Below are positions 10,029-18,245 of a DNA stretch of 64,000 nt, piece by piece. Position numbers and translations under genes: made by a program. The notes beneath the pieces are model-generated. The model saw only the letters and a list, made by a program, of their open reading frames with translations, was not told the origin of the DNA and did not search any database. Within the stretch, counting starts at the first letter, position 1; every line of letters begins with the position of its first letter. The stretch comes from Thermomonas sp. GTDB lineage: Bacteria; Pseudomonadota; Gammaproteobacteria; Xanthomonadales; Xanthomonadaceae. The stretch covers positions 741,313 through 805,312 of the forward strand of contig NZ_JAQSDO010000015.1 in assembly GCF_029945965.1 (NCBI RefSeq), read 5' to 3'.

Positions 10029-10634
10029 TCAAGCATCATCAATGCCGGCTGCAATCAGGTCTTCGGGCGTATTGAGATTGCCGAAGCGCAGGCCGCTGAA
10101 ACGGACCCGTGGCAAATCGAGTCGCTCCTGCATGGCCTGTACCGCGTGCTCGCCTGCGGCCAGTGCAGCATTGATCGCTGCGCGAATGAGTTCCACCCGA
10201 TATAAGGCAACCAGCGGTTGCAGACCGTCGTCGTCCTCTGCGACCGCGCCGGCATCGCCCGCCATGGCCAACGTGCGCAACAGGCATTCGTTGGTGCCAA
10301 TGACATCGACTGGCAGCGTCAACAGCCATGGCGTGTCGCAAGCATTGGCCAAGGCTTGCAATCCGGCAATCGGACCAACCCCGGAAACATGGTCGGAAAC
10401 CACGGACAGGCCCTGCTCCGCATAGCGCTCCAGGCCGACATTGGCGCTGACAAGCACCGTGCCGCATTCGACATCGAAACGCCGCGCCAGCCGGATCACT
10501 TGTGGAACACCTGCGCGCTGCAGCCAGGCCTTGTCGCGTCCACCCAGACGGCTGGCGCGGCCACCGGCCAGGATTCCAAGGGTCACCTGCGAGCGATCCA
10601 AAATCTGTTCCACCTTCCACAATTCCCGCTGCAC
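10029..10634 (-). CDS. mobA: Molybdenum cofactor guanylyltransferase
   Basis: MobA attaches GMP to molybdopterin to make the MGD form of the cofactor. The 201-residue protein has the signature LGILAGGRASRLGGRDKAWL (GTP and pyrophosphate binding), SDHVSGVGPIAGLQAL and a TLPVDVIG segment where the family has its metal-binding Asp, and ends with NLNTPEDL, typical of MobA. The start given is GTG at 10634, 9 bases after the der stop; another GTG at 10613 has GGAAG directly before it and would still leave the full domain. It is in line with der and moeB on the same strand. Confidence 0.93.
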   Translation of the reverse strand: MQRELWKVEQILDRSQVTLGILAGGRASRLGGRDKAWLQRAGVPQVIRLARRFDVECGTVLVSANVGLERYAEQGLSVVSDHVSGVGPIAGLQALANACDTPWLLTLPVDVIGTNECLLRTLAMAGDAGAVAEDDDGLQPLVALYRVELIRAAINAALAAGEHAVQAMQERLDLPRVRFSGLRFGNLNTPEDLIAAGIDDA

Positions 10635-10643
10635 GTCGAAGAA

Positions 10644-12044
10644 TTATTTACCGCGCTTGACGTGTCGGATCAGGCGCCGCTTCTTGGCAACCTGCTTCTC
10701 GGTCAGCACGTTTTTCTTGTCCTTGTAGGGGTTCTCGCCTTCCCTGAAAATGAAGCGAATCGGCGTGCCGACCAGCTTGAAGCGCTTGCGGAAGAAATTC
10801 TCCAGGTAGCGCTGGTAGGTCTGGGACAGGGTTTTCAGGCGCGTGCCGTGGACGATGAACGTCGGTGGGCTCTCGGCGCCCGGATGCGCGAAGCGCATCT
10901 TGGCCACATGCCCACGCACAACTGGTGGTGGGTTGGCCGCATAGGCAGCTTCCACCGCACGGGTGACATCAGCGGTGCTGAACACGTGGGTGGCTGATGC
11001 GTGCGCACGATGGATGGCGCGGAACAGTTCACGCAGGCCCGAGCCATGCAAGGCCGAGATGCGCACGTTCTCCGACCATTCGACGAAGCTCAGCTTGCGC
11101 GAGACCAAGGCCTCGGTCTGCTGGCGCTCGTAGTCGGTGCGACCATCCCATTTGTTGACAGCGATCACCAGCGCGCGGCCGGCATCGAGGATCGCGCCCA
11201 GCACAGTTGCGTCCTGGTCTGTCACGCCTTCGGTTGCATCCAGCATCAGCACCGCGACCTGGCACTGCTCGATCGCCTGCAGGGTCTTGAACACCGAGAA
11301 CTTCTCGACCGCCTCTTCGACTTTGGCCCGGCGGCGCAGACCAGCGGTATCGATCAACCGATACTTGCGACCATCGCGCTCCAGGTCCACCGCGATCGAA
11401 TCGCGAGTTGTGCCCGGTACTTCCGAGGCGATCATGCGTTCCTCGCCCAGGATGCGGTTGACCAAAGTCGACTTGCCGACATTCGGGCGCCCGACGAAGG
11501 CGATGCGGATGCGGGTCGGATCATTGTCCAGGGTTTCCGTGTTGCCCAATGCAGGCAAATCAGTTTCAACCCGGGCCAGCAATTCATCGATGCCGGTGCG
11601 ATGTGCGGATGACACCGGCAATGCATCGCCAAAGCCGTAACGAGCGAATTCGGACATCGCCGACTGCAGGTCGATGCCGTCGCTCTTGTTGACCACCAGT
11701 AGTGTTGGTTTCGACAGCTTGCGCAGCCACCGCAGGATGTCATCGTCCAATGCGGAACTGCCTTCGCGACCATCGACGATGAACAGGATCAGGTCTGCTT
11801 CTTCCGCTGCAGCACGCGATTGACGCGCGGTGGCTCCAGCCAGGCCCTCGTCCTCGCCCGCAATACCGCCGGTATCAACCACCACGAATGGCGCAGCCTC
11901 CAGCAAACGGCACACGCCATAGTTGCGGTCGCGGGTCACGCCCGGCTGGTCATGCACCAACGCATCGCGCGTGCGCGTCAGCGCATTGAACAATGTGGAC
12001 TTGCCGACATTGGGGCGCCCAACCAGGGCGACGAGGGGAAGCAT
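10644..12044 (-). CDS. der: Ribosome biogenesis GTPase Der (EngA)
   Basis: Der has two tandem GTPase domains and a KH-like C-terminal domain and is needed for 50S maturation. Both domains are intact: G1 motifs GRPNVGKST at about residues 9-17 and again near 185, NKSD and NKWD G4 motifs, and a basic C-terminus ([13 protein letters not shown]). The 466-residue length is usual. The start at 12044 begins [17 protein letters not shown], exactly at the family boundary, with AAGG about 11 bases upstream. bamB lies upstream on the same strand with a hairpin in the 115-base gap. Confidence 0.98.
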   Translation of the reverse strand: MLPLVALVGRPNVGKSTLFNALTRTRDALVHDQPGVTRDRNYGVCRLLEAAPFVVVDTGGIAGEDEGLAGATARQSRAAAEEADLILFIVDGREGSSALDDDILRWLRKLSKPTLLVVNKSDGIDLQSAMSEFARYGFGDALPVSSAHRTGIDELLARVETDLPALGNTETLDNDPTRIRIAFVGRPNVGKSTLVNRILGEERMIASEVPGTTRDSIAVDLERDGRKYRLIDTAGLRRRAKVEEAVEKFSVFKTLQAIEQCQVAVLMLDATEGVTDQDATVLGAILDAGRALVIAVNKWDGRTDYERQQTEALVSRKLSFVEWSENVRISALHGSGLRELFRAIHRAHASATHVFSTADVTRAVEAAYAANPPPVVRGHVAKMRFAHPGAESPPTFIVHGTRLKTLSQTYQRYLENFFRKRFKLVGTPIRFIFREGENPYKDKKNVLTEKQVAKKRRLIRHVKRGK

Positions 12045-12101
12045 GGGTCAACCTTTGCGCACGCGGCGCGTGATACGCGAATCAAATACTTGAAACACAA
12101 C

Positions 12102-12125
12102 GGCCCCGGCAGACTAGCCGGGGCC
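12102..12125 (-). terminator. Strong GC stem-loop between bamB and der
   Basis: GGCCCCGGC and GCCGGGGCC form a perfect 9-base stem with a 6-base loop. Read on the minus strand it is followed by GTTGTGTTT, a weak U-rich tail. It could partly terminate the yfgM-bamB transcript before der. Confidence 0.55.
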
Positions 12126-12159
12126 GCGGATGTACGCCAGCCAGAAGCCGGCCAAACGC

Positions 12160-13344
12160 TTACTGCAGTGCGAACGCAGCCAGCTGGCCTTCCTCGGTTT
12201 GCACAACCAGGATGCCATCGGCGACTGCCGGTTGCCCGCTGATCGCGCCGCCCAGCTTGGCGCGCGCGGCGAACGCGCCATTGCTCAGTTGCAGCCAGTG
12301 CAGGTTGCCTTCGAAGTCGCCGACCACCGCATAGTCGCCCTGCACAGCCGGTGCTGAGACCTTGCGATAGGCCAGACCATTCTGCTGCCAGAGGCTACCG
12401 CCAGTGTTTCGGTCCAGCCCCCAGACATGTCCGGCAGGATCGGTCACGACCACCGCCGAATTGCTCAGGCCCAGTCCACGCGGGCCGCCGTTTTCGCGAT
12501 CCCACATCAGCTGGCCACTCGGCCCGTCGATGGCGACCGTATGATTCTTGTAGCTGGTGGCGTACAACGTGGTGTTGTCGAGGATGGCCGGGCCGTCCAC
12601 GTCCGCCATGCGCTCCAGTTCACTACGACCATCCGGCTCGGCAACCGGGGCACTCCAGCGCACGCTGCCATCGCTCATCGACAGGGCGGTCAAAGTACCA
12701 TTGTCATTGCCGACGAACAGGATGTCTGGACCAAGGGTGATCGCACCACTGCCACGCACGGTCAGTGCAGGTACGTCAGGACTGTAGAACCAGCGACGTT
12801 CGCCGGTGCCCTTATCCAGCGCCGTCAACCGACCATCGTTGGAATGCACGAACACCATGCCACCGCCAACCGCCGGTGCAACCAGGACTTCATTGGCAAC
12901 CTTGACGGTCCACTTCTCGGTACCCGTGGCCGCGTCCAGGGCCACCACATCGCCCTCCAGGCTGCCGACTACCACCAATCCATCCCCAGCCCCAGGACCA
13001 CCGGTCAATGGCAAGTCGGAGGCATAGTGCCAAAGTGCTTGGCCCGTTTTCAGGTCGAATGCCGAGACGCCGCCTTCAACCGCCATGGCATAGACATGCC
13101 CATCGACGATTGCAGGGCGCATGCCGATGCCGAGATCCTTGCCGCCCTTGCCGAGCGAAGCGCTCCACAATTGGCTGACCTTGAGGCTTGGAGTAATCTG
13201 GACAAGTGGCGTGGGGTCTTCCGATTTGTCCTTGCCGCGGCCGTCGAACAGGTTTTTCACCGTCGAGCAACCAGACAAGATCGCCAACGACAGCAGCGCG
13301 ACAGCGATCTTTTGGAACGAATTTCGTGGCATGACCTGGGTCAT
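12160..13344 (-). CDS. bamB: Outer membrane assembly lipoprotein BamB
   Basis: BamB is the beta-propeller lipoprotein of the BAM complex that inserts beta-barrel proteins into the outer membrane. The 394-residue protein has a signal peptide with lipobox LAILSGC (Cys26) and repeated PQQ-like blades (e.g. GDGLVVVGSLEGDVVALDAATGTEKW). The start ATG at 13344 shares one base with the yfgM stop (TGATG), indicating translational coupling; MPRNSF at 13332 is an alternative start. The conserved order yfgM-bamB-der supports the assignment. Confidence 0.96.
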   Translation of the reverse strand: MTQVMPRNSFQKIAVALLSLAILSGCSTVKNLFDGRGKDKSEDPTPLVQITPSLKVSQLWSASLGKGGKDLGIGMRPAIVDGHVYAMAVEGGVSAFDLKTGQALWHYASDLPLTGGPGAGDGLVVVGSLEGDVVALDAATGTEKWTVKVANEVLVAPAVGGGMVFVHSNDGRLTALDKGTGERRWFYSPDVPALTVRGSGAITLGPDILFVGNDNGTLTALSMSDGSVRWSAPVAEPDGRSELERMADVDGPAILDNTTLYATSYKNHTVAIDGPSGQLMWDRENGGPRGLGLSNSAVVVTDPAGHVWGLDRNTGGSLWQQNGLAYRKVSAPAVQGDYAVVGDFEGNLHWLQLSNGAFAARAKLGGAISGQPAVADGILVVQTEEGQLAAFALQ

Positions 13345-13988
13345 CAGGTGTTGTCCTCGGTATGCGGCGGCGTACCGCCAGCTTCGATCAGCTTCAACCG
13401 CAGCAGGCGATGCTGTGGGTCGCCCACGTCCACCAAGCCTAGCGCCTTCAGGTACGCCTGTTGCGCCTTGGCGCGATCACCCAACGCCATCTGCGCATCA
13501 CCCTGCACATCGAGCATCGCCGGATTGCGTTCGTCATCCAGCAGGGCGAGCGCATCCTTGCCCTTGCCGGCGTCGACAAGCAGCCTGGCCAGGCGCTGGT
13601 GCACGACCGTGCGCATGTCCGGGTCAAGGTCGTGGAGATTGCTCAGGGTCGCGATGGCTTCCTCTGGCTTGCCCGAATCGACCTGCGACTTCGCCAACTG
13701 CAGCGCAGCCAATGCACCCAGGGTCGGATTGCCCTTGCTGATGCTATCGATCGCGGGGCGCCCCTTGTCTGCCGGCAAGTTGCCGCTCTCGAAACGGGTC
13801 ACGGCTTCGGCATAACGGCCATTGACCGACATTCGGTTTTGCTGTTGCTGGCCCTGCCACCACTGCCAGCCCGCGATGGCGGCAAGCCCCAAGGCAATAC
13901 CACCAACCAAGCCGAGGGCGTTGTTGCGTACCCAGGATCGGACTAGTTCGCTTTGTTCATGCTCATCGAGCAGGTCATCAATCGCCAT
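13344..13988 (-). CDS. yfgM: YfgM family ancillary SecYEG translocon subunit
   Basis: This 214-residue inner-membrane protein has a short N-terminal cytoplasmic segment (MAIDDLLDEHEQSELVRSW), one membrane helix (LGLVGGIALGLAAIAGWQWW) and a periplasmic TPR-like region. In E. coli YfgM binds SecYEG and PpiD and takes part in handing secreted proteins to periplasmic chaperones. The N-terminal acidic motif, length and position before bamB are all as in the family. AAGAGA lies about 5 bases upstream of the ATG. It ends in the TGATG overlap with bamB. Confidence 0.93.
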   Translation of the reverse strand: MAIDDLLDEHEQSELVRSWVRNNALGLVGGIALGLAAIAGWQWWQGQQQQNRMSVNGRYAEAVTRFESGNLPADKGRPAIDSISKGNPTLGALAALQLAKSQVDSGKPEEAIATLSNLHDLDPDMRTVVHQRLARLLVDAGKGKDALALLDDERNPAMLDVQGDAQMALGDRAKAQQAYLKALGLVDVGDPQHRLLRLKLIEAGGTPPHTEDNT

Positions 13989-14058
13989 GCTGTCTCTTGC
14001 CCGCGTTCGACACGCAGGTCGCTGGTGTTGTTAGGAGAGGTGTACCCGCTTGCGTGGA

Positions 14059-14859
14059 TCAGTCGACCACGACCAGCGAACCATCGGAGGATACCGTAAA
14101 GCGGGCCACGTTCGTTCGGGTGAACGGCGCCAAGTCGACCTGCTGCCCGTTGTGCTGCATATCCACGGCAGATGCGTTGCCAATGGTCAGGCGTGCCAGC
14201 TGAGCCGGGGCAAAACGGCGTTCGCTACCGGAGGGCAGCAATCCTTTCTCGATACTGCTGCCATCGGCTGCGACGGCATCCACCCAGGTTTCGGCATGCG
14301 TGCGGATGACGATCCCGGCGGCCAGTGCCTCAATCGGAGGGACTGCCACCGGCCCCATCGACGCCAACACTGTACGGCTGGAAACGGGGGCCGGTTGCAC
14401 GATCACACCGATCTTGGCGGGCACATCCAGCGGCGCCGCATCATTCACATTGCCCGACAGGTGCTGGCGGGTAGCGACCCACGCCGGCACGGCCAGGGAC
14501 AGGGTCAGCACGATGTAGACCAGCCGACGACCGATCTGCTCTGCCCACCACTGCGCGCGCGGGGTATGCGTGCGGCTAACCAGGTGGGATGGCTCGACCG
14601 GACCCACGTCCAGTGCCGCCATCATCGGTGCGGTGGTCAAACCGACCAGCCGGGAATAACTGCGAACCTGGCCGCGCACGAACACCGGGGCCCCAAGCCG
14701 CGACCAGTCCTCGGCCTCAAGCGAGCGCACCACTCGCGCCGGCATGTGCAAGCGCGCGGCGACATCGTCGATGCTGAGGCCCGAGGCTTCGCGCGCATGC
14801 TTCAAGCGCTCGCCGCAGCCAGCCATTGCGTGGTGAGTCGGGTCTGGAAAAGTGGTCAT
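14059..14859 (-). CDS. RodZ-like helix-turn-helix membrane protein
   Basis: This 266-residue protein has an N-terminal HTH_25 domain (ERLKHAREASGLSIDDVAAR to about residue 60), which in RodZ binds MreB. It is followed by a basic juxtamembrane segment, one helix (about 112-128, LVYIVLTLSLAVPAWVA) and a periplasmic DUF4115-like domain near the C-terminus (THAETWVDAVAADG). RodZ helps maintain rod shape. The position next to pilW and rlmN is as in enterobacteria. The ATG overlaps the pilW stop (ATGA), so translation is coupled. C-terminal divergence makes RodZ function probable rather than certain. Confidence 0.85.
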   Translation of the reverse strand: MTTFPDPTHHAMAGCGERLKHAREASGLSIDDVAARLHMPARVVRSLEAEDWSRLGAPVFVRGQVRSYSRLVGLTTAPMMAALDVGPVEPSHLVSRTHTPRAQWWAEQIGRRLVYIVLTLSLAVPAWVATRQHLSGNVNDAAPLDVPAKIGVIVQPAPVSSRTVLASMGPVAVPPIEALAAGIVIRTHAETWVDAVAADGSSIEKGLLPSGSERRFAPAQLARLTIGNASAVDMQHNGQQVDLAPFTRTNVARFTVSSDGSLVVVD

Positions 14860-15695
14860 GGCGTCGGGGGAACAGTGGAGGCGCCCGGGGGGATCGCCTG
14901 CAAACGTAGAAGATAACGCTGTGCGGCCACGTTGTCGCCCTGTTTCTGCTCGATCTGCATCGCCAGTTGCAATGCGCTCGTATCCTTGGGGGCGATTGCC
15001 AGCCAACGCTGGACGAAGGCACGCGCATCGAAGTACTGGCCACCCGCAAATTGCAGGTTTGCCAAGCCGGATAGTGCCGGCGTCAGATTCGGGTCCAGCA
15101 CAAGGGCCTGGCGCCAACTGGCTTCGGCTCGATCCAGTTGGCCCACTTGCCGGGCACAGATTCCAGCATTGGTCAGCGCAGTCGCAGGAGTTGGATAGGA
15201 TGAGTCGGCCAGTGCCTTGTCGAACCAGGCCAACGATTCCTGGGCATGTCCAGTGCCACACAGCCAGATGCCGTAATTATTCGCATAGGCACCATTGGTC
15301 GGCGAGAGTTCCAGGGCCTTCCGATAATGATCGCCAGCTGCGGCGCTATCCCCTGACCTGCTGGCGATCGCTGCCAGCAGGGTATGCGCATCACCGGAGG
15401 CGGGGTCAGCCTTGATTGCTTGCTGCGCCTGCTGCTTGGCTTGGTCGAAACGACCCGCCTCATAGTAGGCACTGGCAGAAGCCACCAATTGTGCGGCTGT
15501 AAACGGCTCGGCTTTCTTGCCCTTGCCCTTGCCGCTCACATCATAAGTTGGAGCGATCTGCTCCCAGTTGCCACGCTCGGCAGAGGGACGCACGATGGTG
15601 AGGCGCTCGAACTTGCTGCATGCCGTGGTTGCAAGCACTGATCCCGCCAGCAGCAGGGCAGCGGCCAAACGCAATGATGACAATTTATGCGGCAT
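14856..15695 (-). CDS. pilW: Type IV pilus biogenesis/stability lipoprotein PilW (PilF)
   Basis: PilW/PilF is the outer-membrane pilotin needed for multimerisation of the secretin PilQ. The 279-residue protein has a lipoprotein-type signal ([16 protein letters not shown], Cys near 26) and about five TPR repeats (e.g. [31 protein letters not shown] is the first, longer than family average by little). The start at 15695 is an ATG inside the last codons of rlmN (11-base overlap); a GTG at 15704 is possible. The N-terminal insert (about residues 27-65, [11 protein letters not shown]) is basic and lengthens the protein against the usual 250 or so. Confidence 0.9.
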   Translation of the reverse strand: MPHKLSSLRLAAALLLAGSVLATTACSKFERLTIVRPSAERGNWEQIAPTYDVSGKGKGKKAEPFTAAQLVASASAYYEAGRFDQAKQQAQQAIKADPASGDAHTLLAAIASRSGDSAAAGDHYRKALELSPTNGAYANNYGIWLCGTGHAQESLAWFDKALADSSYPTPATALTNAGICARQVGQLDRAEASWRQALVLDPNLTPALSGLANLQFAGGQYFDARAFVQRWLAIAPKDTSALQLAMQIEQKQGDNVAAQRYLLRLQAIPPGASTVPPTP

Positions 15696-16944
15696 CGGAT
15701 ACACCAGATGCCTGTAGATGCTTGCGATGCTCGGCCGAACGCCGCGTGCGATCCATCACCTGCCCTTTCAGCTGGCCGCAGGCGGCATCAATGTCGTCGC
15801 CACGGGTGCGCCGAACCGGCGCGATCATGCCGGCGCTGTTGAGCTGCTTCTGGAAGGCGCGAATGGCCTCGTCGGTCGGACGCGCAAAGCGCGTGCCGGG
15901 GTATGGATTGAAGGGAATCAGGTTGACCTTGGCTGCGTCTTTCATCTGGACGCGACGGTCGAATTCCTGCATCAGCTTGACCAGGCCACGCGCCTGCTCA
16001 GGCTGGTCGTTGACGTCTTTCATCAATGTGTATTCGAAGGTCACCGAGCTACCGCGTTTGCGTTGCGCATAGCGCACGCAGGCGTCCATCAGCACGGCAA
16101 TTGGATATTTCTTGTTCAGCGGTACCAGGCTGGTGCGCAGCTCGTCGGTGGGCGCATGCAACGAAACCGCCAGCGAGACGTCGCTCTCCTCGCCCAAACG
16201 ATCAATCATCGGCACCACGCCGGCGGTGGACAGGGTCACCCGTTTGTTGGCCAGCCCGTAACCGAGGTCGTCGCGCATGATGCTCATCGCGCGCACCACG
16301 TTGTCGAAGTTCATGAGCGGCTCGCCCATGCCCATCATCACCACGTTGGTGAGCTTGCGCCGCTGGTGAGGCACGTTGCCCAAGTGGCGGGCAGCGATCC
16401 AGACCTGGCCGATGATCTCGGCGGTGGTCAGGTTGCGGTTGAAGCCCTGGGTTGCGGTGGAACAGAACTGGCAGTTCAACGCACAGCCGACCTGGGAGGA
16501 CACGCACAGGGTGCCGCGCCCCTTGTCGGGAATGAACACCGCTTCGATGGCGTTCTTGGGATCCATCCCGAGCAGCCACTTGTGGGTGCCGTCTTCGGAG
16601 GCCTTGTCGAAGATCATTTGCGGCGCACGCACCACCGCACGTTCCTCAAGCTTGGCGCGAAGTGCCTTGCCGAGGTCGGTCATGTCGGCGAAATCCGTGG
16701 CGTAGCGATGATGAATCCACTTCATCACCTGCTGCGCGCGGAATCTCTTCTCGCCGAGATCCTCTTCGAAGAAACGCTCGAGCGAGGCCCGGTCCAAGTC
16801 GAAGATATTGGTACGCGAATCACCTGCTGGAATCCGCGAGGCGGCCTTGGCCACCTGCGCGGATGCGCCCACGGCCATGCCATCGCCAGCCTGGGGCTCG
16901 CCTAGCAGAGTGATGTCGATGGCCGGAGTGCTGGTGTCGCTCAT
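15685..16944 (-). CDS. rlmN: Dual-specificity 23S rRNA/tRNA adenine-C2 methyltransferase RlmN
   Basis: RlmN is a radical SAM enzyme that methylates C2 of A2503 in 23S rRNA and A37 in some tRNAs. The 419-residue protein carries the iron-sulfur cluster motif C-x3-C-x2-C in CALNCQFC, the [12 protein letters not shown] motif and the conserved C-terminal Cys in [12 protein letters not shown]. About 45 N-terminal residues before [15 protein letters not shown] are extra compared with E. coli (384 residues). The ATG at 16944 is preceded directly by an in-frame GTG. It lies 9 bases after ndk, an arrangement shared with many gammaproteobacteria. Confidence 0.97.
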   Translation of the reverse strand: MSDTSTPAIDITLLGEPQAGDGMAVGASAQVAKAASRIPAGDSRTNIFDLDRASLERFFEEDLGEKRFRAQQVMKWIHHRYATDFADMTDLGKALRAKLEERAVVRAPQMIFDKASEDGTHKWLLGMDPKNAIEAVFIPDKGRGTLCVSSQVGCALNCQFCSTATQGFNRNLTTAEIIGQVWIAARHLGNVPHQRRKLTNVVMMGMGEPLMNFDNVVRAMSIMRDDLGYGLANKRVTLSTAGVVPMIDRLGEESDVSLAVSLHAPTDELRTSLVPLNKKYPIAVLMDACVRYAQRKRGSSVTFEYTLMKDVNDQPEQARGLVKLMQEFDRRVQMKDAAKVNLIPFNPYPGTRFARPTDEAIRAFQKQLNSAGMIAPVRRTRGDDIDAACGQLKGQVMDRTRRSAEHRKHLQASGVSDAA

Positions 16945-16953
16945 CACATCAAC

Positions 16954-17379
16954 TCAACGCGTGTACACGTCGGTGGACGGGAAGAAGTACGCGATTTCGA
17001 TCGCCGCGTTCTCCAGCGAGTCCGAGCCGTGCACCGCGTTGGCATCGATGCTGTCGGCAAAGTCGGCACGGATCGTGCCCGGCGCGGCGTCCTTCGGATT
17101 GGTGGCGCCCATCAGGTCGCGATGCTTGAGTACGGCATTATCACCTTCCAGTGCCTGGATCATCACCGGGCCGGAACTCATGAAGTTGACCAGCGCGCTG
17201 TAGAATGGGCGCTCGCGATGCACAGCATAGAAGCCTTCGGCCTCCTGCTTGGACAGGTGCTTCATCTTCGAGGCCACGACCTTGAGGCCGGCCTGCTCGA
17301 AACGGGTGTAGATCTGGCCGATGACATTCTTGGCGACGGCATCGGGCTTGATGATCGAAAGGGTGCGCTCCAGCGCCAT
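16954..17379 (-). CDS. ndk: Nucleoside diphosphate kinase
   Basis: Ndk equalises nucleoside triphosphate pools by phosphotransfer through a histidine. The 141-residue protein starts [20 protein letters not shown] and has the active-site motif NAVHGSDS near residue 117, with the [16 protein letters not shown] nucleotide loop. The start at 17379 is supported by GGAG about 8 bases upstream. It is the first gene of the ndk-rlmN-pilW-rodZ run; a candidate promoter (TAGAAT, complement of 17480-17485) and a leader hairpin lie upstream. Confidence 0.98.
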   Translation of the reverse strand: MALERTLSIIKPDAVAKNVIGQIYTRFEQAGLKVVASKMKHLSKQEAEGFYAVHRERPFYSALVNFMSSGPVMIQALEGDNAVLKHRDLMGATNPKDAAPGTIRADFADSIDANAVHGSDSLENAAIEIAYFFPSTDVYTR

Positions 17380-17435
17380 TGGAATACTCCGGTGTGGCGG
17401 GCGGCGAACAGCGTCGCACGCCCAAAGATAACAGA

Positions 17436-17459
17436 AAACCCGCGTACTGGCGCGGGTTT
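17436..17459 (-). promoter_or_regulatory. Hairpin with short U-run in the ndk leader
   Basis: AAACCCGCG (17436-17444) and CGCGGGTTT (17451-17459) pair over 9 bases with a 6-base loop. Read toward ndk the stem is followed by TTTTCTGTT. It sits between a candidate -10 TAGAAT (17480-17485) and the ndk start, where no upstream minus-strand gene needs a terminator. It could attenuate ndk or be an unrelated stable leader. Confidence 0.4.
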
Positions 17460-17538
17460 GGCCGACATGGCTACCGACGATTCTAATCCAATTCCCCCTG
17501 CGTGGCACGTTTTTTGTCGGCTGGCACGCCCCACGCTA

Positions 17539-17567
17539 TTGACGTGATGGCGACCCCGTCCTAATAT
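17539..17567 (+). promoter_or_regulatory. Sigma-70 promoter of the tetR/beta-oxidation genes
   Basis: TTGACG (17539-17544) and TAATAT (17562-17567) are separated by exactly 17 bases, close to consensus. The predicted start of transcription falls inside the palindromic operator that follows, about 25 bases before the regulator's ATG. Confidence 0.75.
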
Positions 17568-17583
17568 CAAACAAGCGTTTGAT
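17566..17583. promoter_or_regulatory. Palindromic operator, PsrA/TetR type
   Basis: ATCAAAC-AAGC-GTTTGAT is a perfect 7-base inverted repeat with a 4-base spacer, overlapping the end of the -10 box and the expected +1. It fits the (G/C)AAAC-N4-GTTT(G/C) consensus known for Pseudomonas PsrA. Its position predicts repression of the TetR gene and, by read-through, the two beta-oxidation genes. Confidence 0.7.
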
Positions 17584-17597
17584 TCAGGTAACTGCCG

Positions 17598-18224
17598 ATG
17601 AGCCTGCAGCATTTCTCGACCAAGGATCGGATCCTGCACGCAGCCGAGGAACTGTTTGCCCAGCAGGGCTTCGGCGCCACCTCGTTGCGCCAGGTCACCA
17701 GCCGCGCCGACGTCAATATCGCCGCGGTCAATTACCACTTCGGCAGCAAGGACAATCTGGTCAACGAAGTGTTCCGTCGGCGCATGGACGACATGAGCCG
17801 CGACCGCCTGCAGGCACTGCAGGCTGCAACAGCCAAGCATCCTGGCGAACTGGAACCGATCCTGGCTGCCTTCGTCGAACCTGCCTTGGCGATGGCCCAG
17901 GATCGCCATGGCGGTGGTGCCTTCATCAGGGTGATCGCCCGTGCGTACGCCGAAAACAACGACACCCTGCGCAAATTCCTGTCCGACCAGTACGGCCACG
18001 TGCTGCGCGAATTCGCCAAGGCGATTGGCGTTTGCGTTCCCGCGCTGGGCAAGGAAGAACTGTATTGGCGGCTGGACTTCCTGTCGGGCGCACTGACCTA
18101 TGCGATGGCCGATTTCGGCCTGATCAAGCGACCCGCATCGGTCTCCGAAGCGACCCATCGCCAACGCGCCGCCAAGGCCTTGATCCGGTTTGCGAGTGCC
18201 GGCTTCCAAGCGGAAGCAATATGA
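17598..18224 (+). CDS. TetR/AcrR family regulator, PsrA-like
   Basis: This 208-residue regulator has an N-terminal TetR HTH (RILHAAEELFAQQGFGATSL, then ADVNIAAVNYHFGSK) that closely resembles PsrA of Pseudomonas, followed by a helical ligand domain. PsrA represses fadBA-type genes and is released by long-chain fatty acids or acyl-CoAs. Here the gene lies directly ahead of the hydroxyacyl-CoA dehydrogenase and thiolase, and its own promoter carries a PsrA-type palindrome, so autoregulation and control of beta-oxidation are likely. AGGTAA lies about 7 bases upstream of the ATG. The gap to the next gene is 21 bases. Confidence 0.9.
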   Translation: MSLQHFSTKDRILHAAEELFAQQGFGATSLRQVTSRADVNIAAVNYHFGSKDNLVNEVFRRRMDDMSRDRLQALQAATAKHPGELEPILAAFVEPALAMAQDRHGGGAFIRVIARAYAENNDTLRKFLSDQYGHVLREFAKAIGVCVPALGKEELYWRLDFLSGALTYAMADFGLIKRPASVSEATHRQRAAKALIRFASAGFQAEAI

Positions 18225-18245
18225 ATTTTCAAGGAGTTATGAAAC

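Noticed and set aside
14860..15260. Long N-terminal extension of the rodZ-like gene
   Set aside because: It lies wholly inside pilW; the ATG at 14859 overlaps the pilW stop in an ATGA and starts the HTH domain in the right place.
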